A stretch of 64,000 nucleotides of DNA from the NCBI GenBank assembly GCA_033085395.1, contig JANQBS010000156.1:1-64000 (forward strand), written 5' to 3'. The first letter of the stretch is position 1, and the number at the start of each line of letters is the position of its first letter. The DNA is from Xanthoparmelia taractica (lineage: Eukaryota; Ascomycota; Lecanoromycetes; Lecanorales; Parmeliaceae). A program made the translations under genes and the position numbers. This document shows, piece after piece, positions 32,064 to 45,300 of the stretch. The notes under the pieces were generated by a model. It saw only the letters and a list, made by a program, of their open reading frames with translations, did not search any database and had not been told where the DNA came from.

Positions 32064-32819
32064 TTATTTTGCTGGCGCTAATAACTTTTGCTGGGCGTGA
32101 TCCTCGTCGGCTACCTTGGGTGGTTTCTCATAGAAGGTCTCTCTGGGTAGGGTAAATGGGCTTTTTCGATCCGGGTGCTCCTGCCGCGCGCCTAATTCCA
32201 TAGCCAAATCGATGGCAAAATCATGGGATAGTTTCGCAAGCACATCTCTAGTAGTCTCTTTATCGTACCATTCGACACCGATATGGTAGGCATGCTAAGC
32301 AACTATCAGCTTCCGGAAAGACGATCGTTCGGTGATGTTATCGTATACGTGCTTGATAGCGGGTATCGGTGGTGGTAGGAAGTTCGTTGTTTGCACTTTT
32401 GATGGGGTTCGGAGGTCAAAGAGCTTATCCACTATGTCATTTTTCAAAAGATAGATATCGTATTTTTCGGCCAGAGTATTCAGCTTTGCTAGTTGCATGT
32501 AGCATTCTGCCGAAGTTCCTTTGGAGGCTGGAACTGTCAGATCGAATTCTTTGCTATAGAGCCACTGAATCATGCGTTCAACCGAATCCTTGTCATCCTC
32601 GGGAAGCGGCATCGACCGCTCAGAAGCTTCCTTGAAATTGCCTGAGAACGCAGCCTTGAATACAGGGGAGGCATCGAACAGGAGATGCTCGTGAACATGA
32701 AAGACAACCTTGTCTGGGCCAACGTAGAATGTGACCACAGGCACGCCTTCGAATCTGTAAAACCGAATATCAGGTAAGCTTTGGTTTGGACCATGTCCTT
32801 CGATGGCCACTTACAGCAT
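32064..32819 (-). pseudogene. BTB/POZ-domain protein 2, interrupted by in-frame TAG
   Basis: A paralogue of the BTB gene at 29.7 kb. A 5-bp first exon (32819-32815, ATG CT), a 60-bp GT-AG intron and a second exon from 32754 give MLFEGVPVVTFYVGPDKVV. The BTB fold follows (FHVHEHLLFDASPVFKAAF, MPLPEDDKDSVERMIQWLYS). The frame meets TAG at 32297-32295 exactly where BTB1 has Trp (BTB1: KLFADWHAW; here KLIVA-stop-HAY), and then stays open for 76 more codons that keep the paralogue's pattern, ending at TAA 32066-32064. One G-to-A change of TGG explains the stop. The product is either a truncated BTB protein of ~150 residues or needs readthrough. The first exon is inferred and less certain. Confidence 0.72.
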
Positions 32820-33153
32820 TGCTGGAGATGCACAGAAGCTCGGCCAACGTGCGGGTAGAAATGGCTTGGTGATTGGCGGACAGCCGCGCGCTTGAATTAT
32901 GGGAGGGAAGCTAAGCCGAGAGAAATCAAAAGCATCATACTTGGATCCCAGAGTAAGTATCTTCAAGCTTGATACATGTGGGGGCTCTAAGGGACATAAG
33001 TTTTTGCTTACTTATATGATGCGTTTTGTTGTGCAGAATGATTGTGTCTTGACAAAACGCGCCACTCTGTGGTGCAGCTTCATTCACTCACCATCACCAT
33101 ATCGCGTGATCTACCAGCCCCGGCGCGTTGTCTCGATAAAGCGTACTAGAACT
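32820..33153. other. Divergent intergenic between BTB2 and DHH pseudogene
   Basis: About 330 bases. The open frame of the DHH pseudogene extends upstream to 32,899, but that part shows no family resemblance, so it is treated as leader. Confidence 0.4.
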
Positions 33154-34761
33154 ATGAAACGCAAGGCTACGGACTCGGTTACAGATCCAAAAACGAAAGG
33201 TAAAAGAGAACCCAAAGGAGACTACTGTGATGTGGTACCGCGGAAGGACGATTATGGTAACGCTATATGGCCTGCTTCCAAGCAGTCTATCGATCGTGCT
33301 AGGGCCTTTCTCAAAGAATGGCAAGGCTCTCGTCAGATGCCATGGAACACGCTGATTGATTCCACTACAGTACTGCTTCCCAGGGCAAGACCCTTATCGT
33401 CCCGGACAAGGACGCAGATGGCCTTGATGCCGGCGTCATCATCTATAAGACCCTCATTGCATTGGGCATGTCTCCAGATCTGATTGGTGTCCATCTAATC
33501 GGCAAGAATGCTACTGTACACGATGAAGCGGAAAGAGCAGCCATGCTAGCAAAGGATCCAAAGTAGGTATATCATCATCTTGGACCAAGGAAGCCGTGCT
33601 GCGCCGCCAATCGTGGATTCCCTGAGCACCAAGTCCCTGATTATTGACCATCATCTGAGTGACAAGTTCCCAGAAAATGCTACTGTGAGGCATCCACTTC
33701 TCTCTGATCGCCCAGACCCACTAAAACCCTTTGGGTGGTCTCGGCCTGTCATTACCCTCCTGTCGCGACGTCCCGCTCCTAACATATGAGATCTGCAAGC
33801 CCCTGCATCCGATGATTGCTTATGCTTGTGGTTTTCTTTGCGCTATGGGTACGCATGGCGATCTCGGCAACACTCTCAAATGGAAGCCTCCGTTCCCAAA
33901 CATGACGGAGGTCTTCAAAACCCACACCAAGAAGGCGATCAATGACGCTGTGGCGCTGGTCAATGCTCGTCAGTCTGCTCAAGTGATTCATTGCCTCCCA
34001 CCACTAACAAAAGGCAGCTAGAAGAACATCGAAGTTTGACGTGATTTCAGCATGGGAAGCGTTACTCAGTGCAAAGGGCCCAAAAGACATTTTGGGTAAT
34101 GTACGTTTGCTCAATGCTCGAGCTGAGATCAACGAAGAGGTCGAAAAGCAGAGGCGCACGCCCCCGAAGTTTAGTAAAGATGGGAAGATTGCGGTCTTGC
34201 GAATCAACAGCGAAATGCAAGTCCACGGTGTCATCGCAACAAGATGGGTAGGCATTCCACGCTTTTACTCGTCCCCTCTTGGCTGACAATCGTTTGTAGG
34301 CTGGGTATCTTAATTCTAAGCCCCTGGAGATCATCATGGTAGCTGATTCCGGCTATCGCCCTGGTTACGTCAACTTTTCCTGTCGCATCGTTCGCTCCGC
34401 TCGTTCCAGAGATCCTCCAGTCAACATCATTGCATCCTTAAAGGCAGCAGCTGACCTTGACACTGGTAATCTGGTGGAGAGGATGGGCGAGAGCTTCGCA
34501 AGAGGGCACAAAGAAGCATCTGGAGGCATTGTTCCAGCAGCTGAGTTTGAGGAGCTGATGACCCTGATGAAAATTGGGGAAAAGCCAGATCCGAAGCCTA
34601 ACGAAGTGGTGAAGAAGAAAAAGGCAAAGGCGTCACCGCAGAAGCACAATTTGCAGCTGACAGGATGCATCGTCAAAGGCCGTTTTCTCCGTCCTGAGCT
34701 CGAGGTGTTAAGGGGGAAGTGTGTGGGTAGGGTTGAGCGGAGCAGAAGGGCACGGATGTGA
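33154..34761 (+). pseudogene. DHH-family phosphoesterase, disrupted
   Basis: Homologous to the fungal DHH/RecJ-type phosphoesterases. Visible motifs: TLIVPDKDADGLDAG, the DHH motif (SLIIDHHLSDKF), LTYEICKPL, MGTHGDLGNT, KFSKDGKIAVLRI and VNFSCRIVRSARSRDPPVN. Introns are inferred at 33,321-33,370 (GC-AG), 33,685-33,734 (GT donor but GG instead of AG at the acceptor), 33,969-34,017 and 34,248-34,299. Two frameshifts cannot be spliced away: a 4-base excess right after DPK (33,564-33,567, with TAG) and a one-base loss near 33,774. The start is the first ATG with family-like sequence (MKRKATD). Intact family members are metal-dependent phosphodiesterases of nucleic acid or nucleotide metabolism. 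This copy should not make a full protein. Confidence 0.75.
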
Positions 34762-35491
34762 TGTGGGCTACGCCGTTTTCTTTAGTGAAGGAAGAAGGGG
34801 GGCTAGCGGCTTTATAGCGATGTCGAAGGATTATCCTGCACATGCTATGGTTTGTAGCCTAGGGTTTATGCTTAGATCCTACTGTGGAAGTTAGAAAGTA
34901 CAGAAAAGTCTTGGAGGAGAGGAGAGGGAGATAGGGTGATCTTTGGGATCGAACGAGATGAGATGAGAGGAGATCGTGTATGGAGGGGCAGGTCATTAGG
35001 AAGGGGAATGGCTTCTTGGATTGTGAAGGAGAGAGAGGTGAGAGGTGTTACTGGAAGGTTCCACGTTGGAGGAGGGTGGGATGGTGTTGTGAATGAGATG
35101 CTAGGCTGCTTTTTGGTAGGCAGGGTGGATACTTGAGGCAGGTTTAATGGACGATGTGCTTTGTGGGGCTTCAGGATGTTGCGTGTGGGTCATCGGTCAG
35201 CCTTGCTGCGAGCACAGCATCTTTGGAGGTGGGGAACATTGAGAATTTTGAGGCGAGAGACCCTCTCTGCAGAAGCTCAAGTTGTCGATCACATGGCCAA
35301 AAGCATGAGAAGGGACTCGAAGCCTGAGGTTATGTTTCGGATAGACGAAGTCATCGGATGAGGCATTGCTGCGATAAGTTGGGAGCGATCATGCCTATCA
35401 TGAAATTGTGGTATTTGGTGTGATTTTTATGTCACAATCGTTTTGGCTAAGAGCGAGTAGAGTTGAACGTCAAAGGCTCACACAAGCATCG
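34762..35491. other. Convergent intergenic region
   Basis: No gene recognised. Purine-rich sequence (34,780-35,080) follows the DHH pseudogene. Short frames have no family features. Confidence 0.45.
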
Positions 35492-36912
35492 CTATGACTT
35501 GGCATCCCAATAACTCACAATCGCATACTTCCCATGCCGCGTCCAGCCATCTTCAAGGTTCGTGTCCTGTCCTGGCTTAAGTCCTACACAGACATCGGCC
35601 TTGGCGGTCCGCAACACTAGACTTCTAACCCCTTGGCCGTCATGCTTCGTCGCAAGAGGTCCGAGAGCTTCGCTGAACGGTGTGGAATGTGGCCACAAGC
35701 CATCGTAAGTGAGCTTCCTGTAATTGAGATCCCCTTTGTAAATCACAAGGTCAGCATCAGCAAGGTCCTCGAACAATCCAGGCTCGACAATGGGCAGGCG
35801 TCCAAAGGGATGTTGCGTGGTCCAGAATAGCTCTGCTCGAAGTTCCAGCTTTCCAGCGTGGATCAGGTCTTTCCAGTATCTTCCAGCTTCCCGAAGCTCG
35901 TCTTTGTCTGCAGCGTCGATGTCGTCGTATATCGTGCCATTGGCAAAGCCCTCGATCAAGTAGTTCAGGTCCTCAGGGGTGACGTCTGACACAAACCATG
36001 GCATTCGTTTGCCATGGAGCACAACCTTCTTCGCGTAGCCACTTTCAATGAGATATCCGGCAAGGACTAGGTCTGTGAGAAGTTCAAAGCCAGCATTGTC
36101 CAGGACTATGTGGATGTCTTTACAAGACCCCAATGATCGTAGCCTGGACAAGAGACTCCAGACCTGCTCCGTGTCGTCAACCAAGATGTTTTGCTTGTTG
36201 CTTTCTCTGACCGCCTTCCCTTGCCGACTGTTTAGCTCCTCTACTGACACGGAGGTAAGCAATGACAAGTCTGTGGCATTTCCCCAAAGACTGATCTGTA
36301 TCATCTCTTCGAAGATGGCCTTCTGCGTCTCTTCGTCGACAATTTGCTTCTCAGCGATAGCGTGAAGGGCTGCTCGGAATCTTTTGACCAATTCAATTGT
36401 TCCTTTCTTGCTGCCCACGAGGGACGATCTTTTGCTAGTAGCAAACACGTCGAACGAATGCCAGAAATGCGTGGAAAGAGTGAAGTATGTGTGGATGAGG
36501 CGGTACATGTAGCACTCGGTGTATAACCATGGAGCAGCTAGCCATTTCCGATCTTTCAATGGGTTGAACTCCTTGTTGTAGATTTCAATGTCTGGTCTCC
36601 CATCTTGTGGTATTGGCTCCAGCACAGCATTCTCCAGCATGCTCTTCCTCAACAACGTAAGCTTCGCCTGTATGACCTTCCCAGCGTCCACATCCTCCTT
36701 CAACAAGCCGTTGTTTCCGGATATCGTGGAAGCGATCTCATCGATGGCTGATGAGAGAATCTTGGGCCAACGCTCGCGTGCAGTAGAATAGGCAAATGAT
36801 TCAGGGTCGCCGCTATTAGAAATCGCTATACAATGTAAGCGTTGGCGTTGCCATTGGAAGTGGTTGTTCTACCAATTGACGGGTCTGTGGGTTGGAATAC
36901 AGGGTTCGCCAT
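35492..36912 (-). CDS. DUF89/ARMT1-type metal-dependent damage-control phosphatase
   Basis: Two exons on the minus strand (36912-36873 and 36825-35492, 47-bp intron) give 457 residues. The splice joins MANPVFQPTDPSI to a conserved N-terminal helix (ESFAYSTARERWPKIL). Family motifs: FEEMIQISLWGNATDLSLL, HIVLDNAGFELLTDLVLAG (metal ligands about D256, N257 and D265), VLHGKRMPWFVSDVTPEDLN and LVIYKGDLNYRKL (~370). Members hydrolyse phosphorylated sugars such as fructose-1-phosphate and related metabolites, using Mn2+ or Co2+. The gene is intact although it ends at 36912 only about 200 bp from a heavily mutated retrotransposon. Confidence 0.88.
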
Positions 36913-37113
36913 TGCACATGAGGATGCGAGTCTGCGGTGACACTTACACGGACGAGTCGCCCTCGAAGAGTAATCTTGGAGATATCAATGGTGGCTCTCG
37001 ATCCCGTACACGACCATGACGACCCTCAAGTGAAGGCCCTAGATGACCCTCCTGGAACCGTCCTGTCCCCATTGGTCGTGTTAAGAAATATGATGATTGC
37101 TCCGACTTACGGA

Positions 37114-37117
37114 GTAC
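37114..37117. repeat. Target-site duplication, left copy (GTAC)
   Basis: GTAC directly precedes the left LTR and the same 4 bases directly follow the right LTR at 46,061-46,064. The match could be read as AGTAC if the LTR ends one base earlier. Confidence 0.7.
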
Positions 37118-37252
37118 TGAATGATCACAACAGTAGCAGAGGTCAATTTCGTTCGTATATCCTCTATCTAAGAGTATCTACTTGCTAAGTGCTATTTTAT
37201 AAAAAAGAAAGCCTAATACTTAGTAATTCTTTTCTCTTCGTTTCTTCCTTCA
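37118..37252 (-). repeat. Left long terminal repeat (135 bp)
   Basis: It begins TGAAT and ends TTCA, giving TG...CA ends. It aligns without gaps to 45,926-46,060, with 14 differences, all transitions. Its outer (left) third keeps G and C while its inner (right) third is AT-converted. Confidence 0.85.
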
Positions 37253-40200
37253 GCATATCTAAGTAGAAGAAAAGCTTCGCCCTCGAAGCTTATATAGATA
37301 CTTTTCGCTTTTCCTATATTATTGACGTTTAAGTAAAAAAATCGAATCTTATTTCGATAGAAGAAAGCGCTTAATTATCTAGATAAAAGAAAAAGCTTCG
37401 AAGCATTAGACGTAATAAATATAAAATGCTCTTCTAAAGATAAGGTTAAGGATTCGAGTCTCTTATTCGTCGCTAATATTTTAATAATAAATATATTAAT
37501 TCTCTTTAATGCTAAACGATAAAAAAAAAAAAATTTAAAAAATAAATATTTAATACTATTAAAGTATAAGATAATTAAAAATACGTTAATGCTATTAAAG
37601 TATAAGAACTTAATAAAAATATTAATGCTATTAAAGTATCGATTTAATTCTATTAAAAAAGTATTAAGTATAGGTTTCTATTATATCTAATGTTATAAGA
37701 TAGAAGATTAAAGCTTTAAATAGAGCCTCAGCTAATTAGTAATTTCTTCTTTAATTCTTATTTTAAATTTACTCGAACTTTAATAATAATAATATTCTTT
37801 ATTTATTAAATAATTTTTGATTTAACTTCTACTTTAAACTTTTCTCTAATCTCTTATTTAATTCTTAGCTTTATATTCTTCGTTAATTTTATTCTTATAT
37901 TTTTTATTAATTTTTTAATTATCTTGCTTTTTATTCTTATCTCGAAATTCACGTTATAATTAATATAATAATAGAAGTAAGCTCCTAGAATCTATGTTAT
38001 AAATATTTCTAGAAGATTACTTATATTTATTATGAACTTAGGTTCTATAGATAGCTTACTTCGATATTTCTTAGTAATTTGCGTAGGTGGAATTAATGCT
38101 TCTTTCGTTACTAATATCGGTGCTTAAATATCTATTACTTAAAAGTCTACTGCTTAAGAGTCTGCTATTTGAACGTCTAATATTTAAACGTCTACTATTT
38201 AAACGTCTAATATTTAAACGTCGAATACTTAATTAATATTATTAGTATAAAGTAAGCTAGTAGAGATATTAGAGACTTAAATTTTTTTCTTTTCTTTGCT
38301 TCGAATAATAATAATATTCGATTCTTTTAAGATAGCACCGATATTTAATTCTAATTTTTTTTCTTAAATTAAATTATTAAATCTATTTATATCTAATCTT
38401 AATTCTTCGTTCGATAACTTCTTTAGCTCTTACTTAATATTTATACTATCTATACGAGAGTTCGCTTATAAGACTTCACCTATTCGTTACTTTAGAGTAT
38501 AATTAAGCATAGATATAAAAAATAAAATAATTACTTTCAAATCGATAAATCTTCGATTTATTTTATCGTAATAATTACTTGCTATTATAGCAATAGATAG
38601 AAGTTCTCTTCGAATCGATTCAGTCGCTCTTATTAGATAACTTAAATATTCGTTAATAACTTTTATATACTCTTTTTTACTAATTATTAATACGTCGTTA
38701 TCTAATAATACTCTTAATATTTCTCGAATTATCTAATAATTAATAATAATTTATTCTTTAATAGCTTTCTTAATTGCTTTAATTTCCTTTAGTAAACGAA
38801 TAGCGTTCTTTTTAACTATCTAAAGATAGTCTATATAGACACGCTTTAATATTAAACGATCGAATATTAAAGCTTCGATATATCTTAATTACCCGAAGCG
38901 CATAAAAAGATTTAGAAATAAATGCGCCTCGAGCTTAATGTGATAGTCCTCTAAGTCGCTTTAAACTTATATTTTAAAAATCTAATTCGTGAAAAAAGAT
39001 TTAAATTCTTAAAGAGCTTAAGCTAGCATAAATCAAAAGCTTAGATTATTTAATCTCTTATCGAAATAATATTGAGTTTAATAAACTTATTCTTAATATT
39101 AAATAATGCATAGAAGAAGCATTATATTATATAATACGAGATTTTATATTATATAAAGTGAGATATTTAAATTAAGACGTTCTACTGAGACGAAGTTAAG
39201 TTAATTATAATTTTTTACGATTTCCTCGTCTTTTAAGTTATCGTTATTATTTTAAATTAACGATAATAAGATAAATTTATTAATCTTTACTTTCTTTAAT
39301 ATTTATAAGTCGAAATTCGAATTTATAAAAGAATTATTATTAAGTTATTTTACTAAAAGAAGAGGCGAGACTAATCTCGTAGATTTAACTTAAGATTACA
39401 ATTTATTCTAAGCCCGCTTTTTTTCTTTTAAAGCCTCTACTTATTACTTTAATATAATATTAATCTTTAATTTAATTATAATAACGTAGCGAGAGTTATT
39501 AAAGAAAGAAACGTCTTTAATATTACGAAGTTAAACGAGTAAAATATAAGAAAGATAATAATATAAAAGCGAAAGTGAGTGTTTACTAAGCGAAGAAATT
39601 TACTTTTAAGCTTATATCTATAAACTTCGATAATACTCTTAATAAGTATATAAATAATAATTATATAATAGCTAACTTAATAGAGATAGAGTGCTCTCTA
39701 TTCTCGTCTACTATCTTTAATTTAATTACTTAATATTATTATTAACGTAATTCCGCGTGATAAAAAGATTAATTATACTTCTACTAAGAAAACGAGCGTT
39801 CGTCGATAATAGAGAAATATATTATTTATATAATATCGCTTTTTAACTCTCGTATTATATAATTCTCGCACGTATTCGCTAAAATCGTGCTTAATTACCT
39901 TAATAAGTAATTTAGATTTAAGTTATTTTAATTTAAGCTTTTTTTTCTTATCTTTATCGATTATATAATTTCTTATAATAACTAAGTTCTCTACTTATAA
40001 TATTTTTTACTTATATTCTCTCTTATCTCTAGAATAATAAATATAAAAAATCACTTTTATAGTTAATAGTCTATTTTCGTCTCGAAGAATAGTAAAAATT
40101 TATTACTAATATATTGAAATTTTCTATATATTTTCTAGGTCGTCTGATAAGAACTCCGATATTATATTAAAATAATATTATTATAACTTATATTCTAATC

Positions 40201-40299
40201 TTAACTATATTAATAAATATCTATAAATTCTAATTAGCTTAATATTTATCTTAAGAATTTTATCTCAAACGTTAAGAAATTAGCTATTAATAGTATTTC

Positions 40300-42300
40300 T
40301 TTCGATATATTTCTTAGCGAGAAAAGCTATTATTTCCTACACTACTCGCTCGAGTAATCCCGTGCTTAAAGAATAACTTATTAATTCTATAAAATATACT
40401 ACTTTATAATCACGAAGCATATATTAAATCAATCGATTTACAAAGTGAGATTTATTATCGAAATAGATTTCTCGAGATCAATTAAATATTAAAGTAATAT
40501 AATTCTCTTATATATCCCGAACTTCGATATTAATATATTACTAATATACTTTATCTCAATTAAATCTATTAAAGTAATTAAGTATAAATAGCATATATAT
40601 TATTCTCGTAATTAAGTAGACTAACTTAATAAAATCTATTTAATCTATATCTTATATTTAATTTAATTCAAAAACTTAAATTACTCGTATACTTATCTTA
40701 ATAGACTTTTTAACTCGTAATTAACAAGAGTAATAACTTCTATATTAATTATAAATATTTTTAATTCTTATAAATTAATAAGTCTAACCTATAAGATAAT
40801 CTAGAGTTAAAGTAGCGGCGTAATAATCGTGATCTTTATAAATAGCGTGTAAATATCGAGAAATCTCTGCTTTAATCAAGTAGATACTCTAAGCTTCGAT
40901 ATTTTTAATAAATCTTAGCAATTACGATTTATTAATAATTAATAAAATATAGAATTTAAATATTTTTCTTAGATAACGCTTTCGATTTCGAGATATCTCG
41001 AGCTTATCTAATACTTCTTCGCCTTTCTATAAATACTTAATAAGCTCATAATATATTAATAACTCTAAATATTTTATTATTCGATTCTCTATTTACTCTA
41101 AAATCATAAGTAATTAAGTTCGTTACTCGATTTTAATTACGATTATTGCTATTCTATTCTTATTCTCTATTTTATTAATTAATATAAGCCGAGTAAGTAT
41201 TCTATTTAGATCGTCGACGATATTAATATATTAATCTTAAGAAGATCTATATATAAGCTTAAAGTCGTATTTTCTTAATCTATTTATTTAATTTACGATT
41301 CGATTCTTTTCTATTTATTCTATAATAAACATAGATTTTAGAGCTTTATAATCTATATAGATTATAATCAAATATTTACTATTTATAACTAATTATCTAA
41401 TTTCTATAAGACACTTAACAATAATAAAATATTCTCGTTTAGAGTTTATATATTGTGTTTTAATATTCTATAGACGAAAAGAAAGAAATATAATAATCCT
41501 CTTATTTAATAAAAACTTTAAAGTAGCTTTAGTATTAGTTTTAATATTATATAATTAAAATAAATAATCTTTTAATGCTAAGTCGCTAGTATCGATAGCT
41601 AGATAATACTATAAGTCTAAATCTATATCTATTATAGCATTAATACTAATTACTTGCTTTATCTTCTTAAAAGCTAGCTATTATTCTTCTTTTTAATTGA
41701 AACTCTTCTTTTTTATCTATTTCCTTTAAATAATAAATTATTTAAACTTTCTATATTTAAAGAACTTCGTAAAATTCTTATTATAGTTCTTTATCTTATT
41801 ATTATAATCTTTTCTTACTTTTAATTCATCGATTATTTATTTAAGATAGACTCTTTTTATTTATATTATTAAATTTATTTATTTTAATATAAAGATTCTT
41901 AAAAAAGAGATTAATTAAAGAAATGCGTCTAATTCGACGCGATTTATTAATATAAGTTATTACTCGATCTTTTATCGATACTTAAAAGACGATCGAAGAC
42001 CTTAAGCGTTATTGTGAAAGTCTAGTAATTCGAGATTTTTAGCGAAGATATAAGTCTTAAGTCTAGATAAGTAAATAAGATTAAAAGTAATTTTTAAGAA
42101 ATATTTTTCGTGAAGAAAAGTAAATATAGACTTAAAGTCTTTAGTAATAGCTAAATAATCGTTTATAAATATTTGAAAAGTATAATCTTCGAAACGTTTA
42201 ATAAGAATAGATATTCTTTACTTATTCTCGAAATTCTTTAATAGCGAGTTAAAAATTAGATTCCCGAACTAAGTATAGATATAAGATACTTCTTTAAGAT
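40300..42300 (-). pseudogene. Relic pol region (reverse transcriptase/RNase H to integrase)
   Basis: Only fragments survive. A TFQIFINDYL phrase at 42,152-42,181 resembles the reverse-transcriptase FQ-x-FIND motif. A region around 40,300-40,800 can be read, through stops, as an integrase-like core. All are on the minus strand. Boundaries are approximate and the assignment rests on recognition of short phrases. Confidence 0.4.
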
Positions 42301-45300
42301 CTTATCTTATTCTTAGATATATTTATTATTCATTTAATATAAGAAATTCTATCTTATTAACGTTCTTTGCTTATATCGAGATAGCTTAATATAAATTTAA
42401 AGTATCTAATATAAAATATACTTCGAAGCCTAAGATAATAAGCGTATTTATTACTTTCTTTAGATAATATACGAGATAAGCGAATTTAATAATATACTTA
42501 TTTATTAATATAAAATTATAAACTATTCTCTTAAGAGACGAATTCTTTTTCTTTAACGAAAATTTTATTCTAGTCTCTTAAGAACTATTATAACGTATAA
42601 TAATTTTAGCGTCTTTAAGCTCCGAAAATATTTAATTTATAAACTTCTATTTCTCTATTATATAGCGTGATAGAGTTTCTTTAATCGACTTAGTATTTGA
42701 TTTAAGATCGATTAAATATTTAATAAGATTCGTTACTTTAATATCTCGAATACGTTTAGCGAAATAATCTTTTTAGATATATAATATTCGTTATACTCGC
42801 TTAATTCGTTTAGGCGTATTTACTTTTATCTCGATAACTATATTATTTAAGTTAATTTATACTTTAATTACGTTAATAAATATATTCGATAAAGATCGTA
42901 ATATAAGACATTATTTCGTAAGAAAATTATTTTCTTTTTTAAGCGAAAATCTTATAAAATTTATTAAAGTTATAGCGGGCTTTAAATTAATAGAAGAAGT
43001 TCGATTAATTATAGCGACGAAGCATATAAGAATAGCGATATTAAGATAAGTGTCGATAGTCTATTTCTTCGTTAGTAATTCAAATAAGTTCATATAATCT
43101 CTTATAAATCTAATTATATTCTAACTCCCCCCTGCTTAAGAAGTTAGAGTTAAGCTTTTTTCTACTTATTAAGCAAATACTAATAAGTAAAATCGACTAA
43201 TTCTTCTTCTTTATCGAATTCTATAATTAATAATCTTATTTTCATAAGAATAAGCTACGTAAATACTTATCTTTTCTTTATATTATCATCGCTAATAATT
43301 ACGCTACTCGAATTATAATAAGAATTATAATAAGTTCTTCTTATTTAAGTTAATTCGAGTAATAGATTATAGATATCTACGTTCACGATTTATGCTTTAA
43401 TCGTTACTTTAACTTCTTTAATATTTATTAATATAAAGATATAATCGATAAGAATATTAAGCTTATTTTTAGAAGATTATCGATATAAATCTTAGGTTTT
43501 GAATTTATTTAATTAAGTTTTCTTCGTATTAATAATTCTATTAATAATTCTTCGTCTAATAGAGTCTTAAGTAATTTAAGAATATATACTTAAAACGTAA
43601 TTATTATCGATTTACTTTTTCCGTTATTCTTAAAAGCATAGATTATCACGCTAAGTAATAAGAGTATAGTAGCGATAAGAGCGACTTAAACGGGCGATGC
43701 TTCAGCTACTCTACTTAACACTTCTATAGATCTCTTAATTCGATATCGAGACGTAAACCTTTATATACTATAAGTTAATTCCTTAATAATTTAATTCGAT
43801 CGATTTAGTAGATCTTTTAGACTTAGTTAAATAGATAGATTTAAAATCTAATTAATATTAAATTCCTTATTATCTATTATTTTATAAATAGAGTTAAATT
43901 ATTTTAAGACTTACTTTATTACTAATTTCTACACTTTTTCTATTTTAATAATTCGAGTTTAAGATAATTATTATATATATTATCTAATAGATTAATAAGA
44001 CTTGCGTATTAATATAAATATAGTAAATGCTTGAGATAATTTATGAGAAGGGGAAGCTAAATCGTAAAGTTCTATATTATTACGACTAATCGTGCTTTTA
44101 TTCGTTTCTCCTTCGTTAAGATCTATATCTTTTATAATTTCTATATCTTAATTTACTCGAGCTTAACTTTTATTAAAGTCTCTAATTTAATTTAAGATAA
44201 ATTAAGATAACTCTAAAAAATTATATTCTTTATCTTTTAATTGCTTTTAAATATCTTTCGAACGTTAAAGAATTTATAATATTTTAATTAATTATAATTT
44301 GAGCTTTGTAGCTACTATAGCAAGAGATAATTTATTTTTAATAAATAAATATCGACTTATTACGAGTTATTAATTATCGAGTAATTAATTCTTATTCTAC
44401 TCGTAATATTATTTATATTTCTACTAATATTATTATTACGTGAAAGCTTCGGTCGTTACTAATAAGAGACTCTAATATTTCTTATAATCGCTAACGTAGT
44501 ATCCGAGTTTTTTATAAATAAAGTATCGAACTTTTGATAGTAACTTTCTTAAACGATTAGGATTTCGAGGTGAGTATACTTATACTTAATTCGAGTTAGA
44601 TACTTTAATAGTAACTTCTTTAATTTATATTATATAAAGAACTCTTATTTCTTAAATCAACGCTAAGAAAACTTAATTTATATTAATAAGAACTTATCTT
44701 ATTAATTCTTTATTCGTTCTAAAAGAAGCTTCGAGTAGAGTAACTCTTATAATATCTACGTCTCCCGAGTTAAAGAAATTAATCTTATTAATCTTATTAT
44801 AAGCTACTTTAATAAGTCGAGTAACTATAGTAAAGATATAATCGATATCTTTATTACACTCGAATAATAGAGTATTTCTCTTGCTATTATCTTTTATATT
44901 CTTTAAGATAATTATTTCGATATTAATATAATCTTAAGAAAATTACATTATAAGCTTAGCTACTCGCTTGAGATAATTCGAAATACTTTTAAATTCTTCT
45001 TATTTCAAATTCGCTAGCTTTACTCTTAATTCGAATCTTTTAATTTAAGTATCTTTTATTATAATAATAAAGACTAAAAGAAATTCGTCTCGTAGTTAAG
45101 TTTAATTTTATTTAATTTTCGCGTTGAGCTTACTATATTAAATAAAGATATAATTCTCGAGACTCTATTAAAATAAAATTTTATAAGTCTTATTGTAATA
45201 TTATACTTAGATATTCGTGTCTTCGAGTTTACGATTCTAATAATCTTACTTATATACTTATTTTAGATCTTTTAGAAATTCTATAGAATCTTTCTTTTTA

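Noticed and set aside
37441..37460. B-box-like word (GGATTCGAGTC) just inside the retrotransposon
   Set aside because: No matching A-box or cloverleaf around it in the AT-rich sequence; chance match in mutated DNA.
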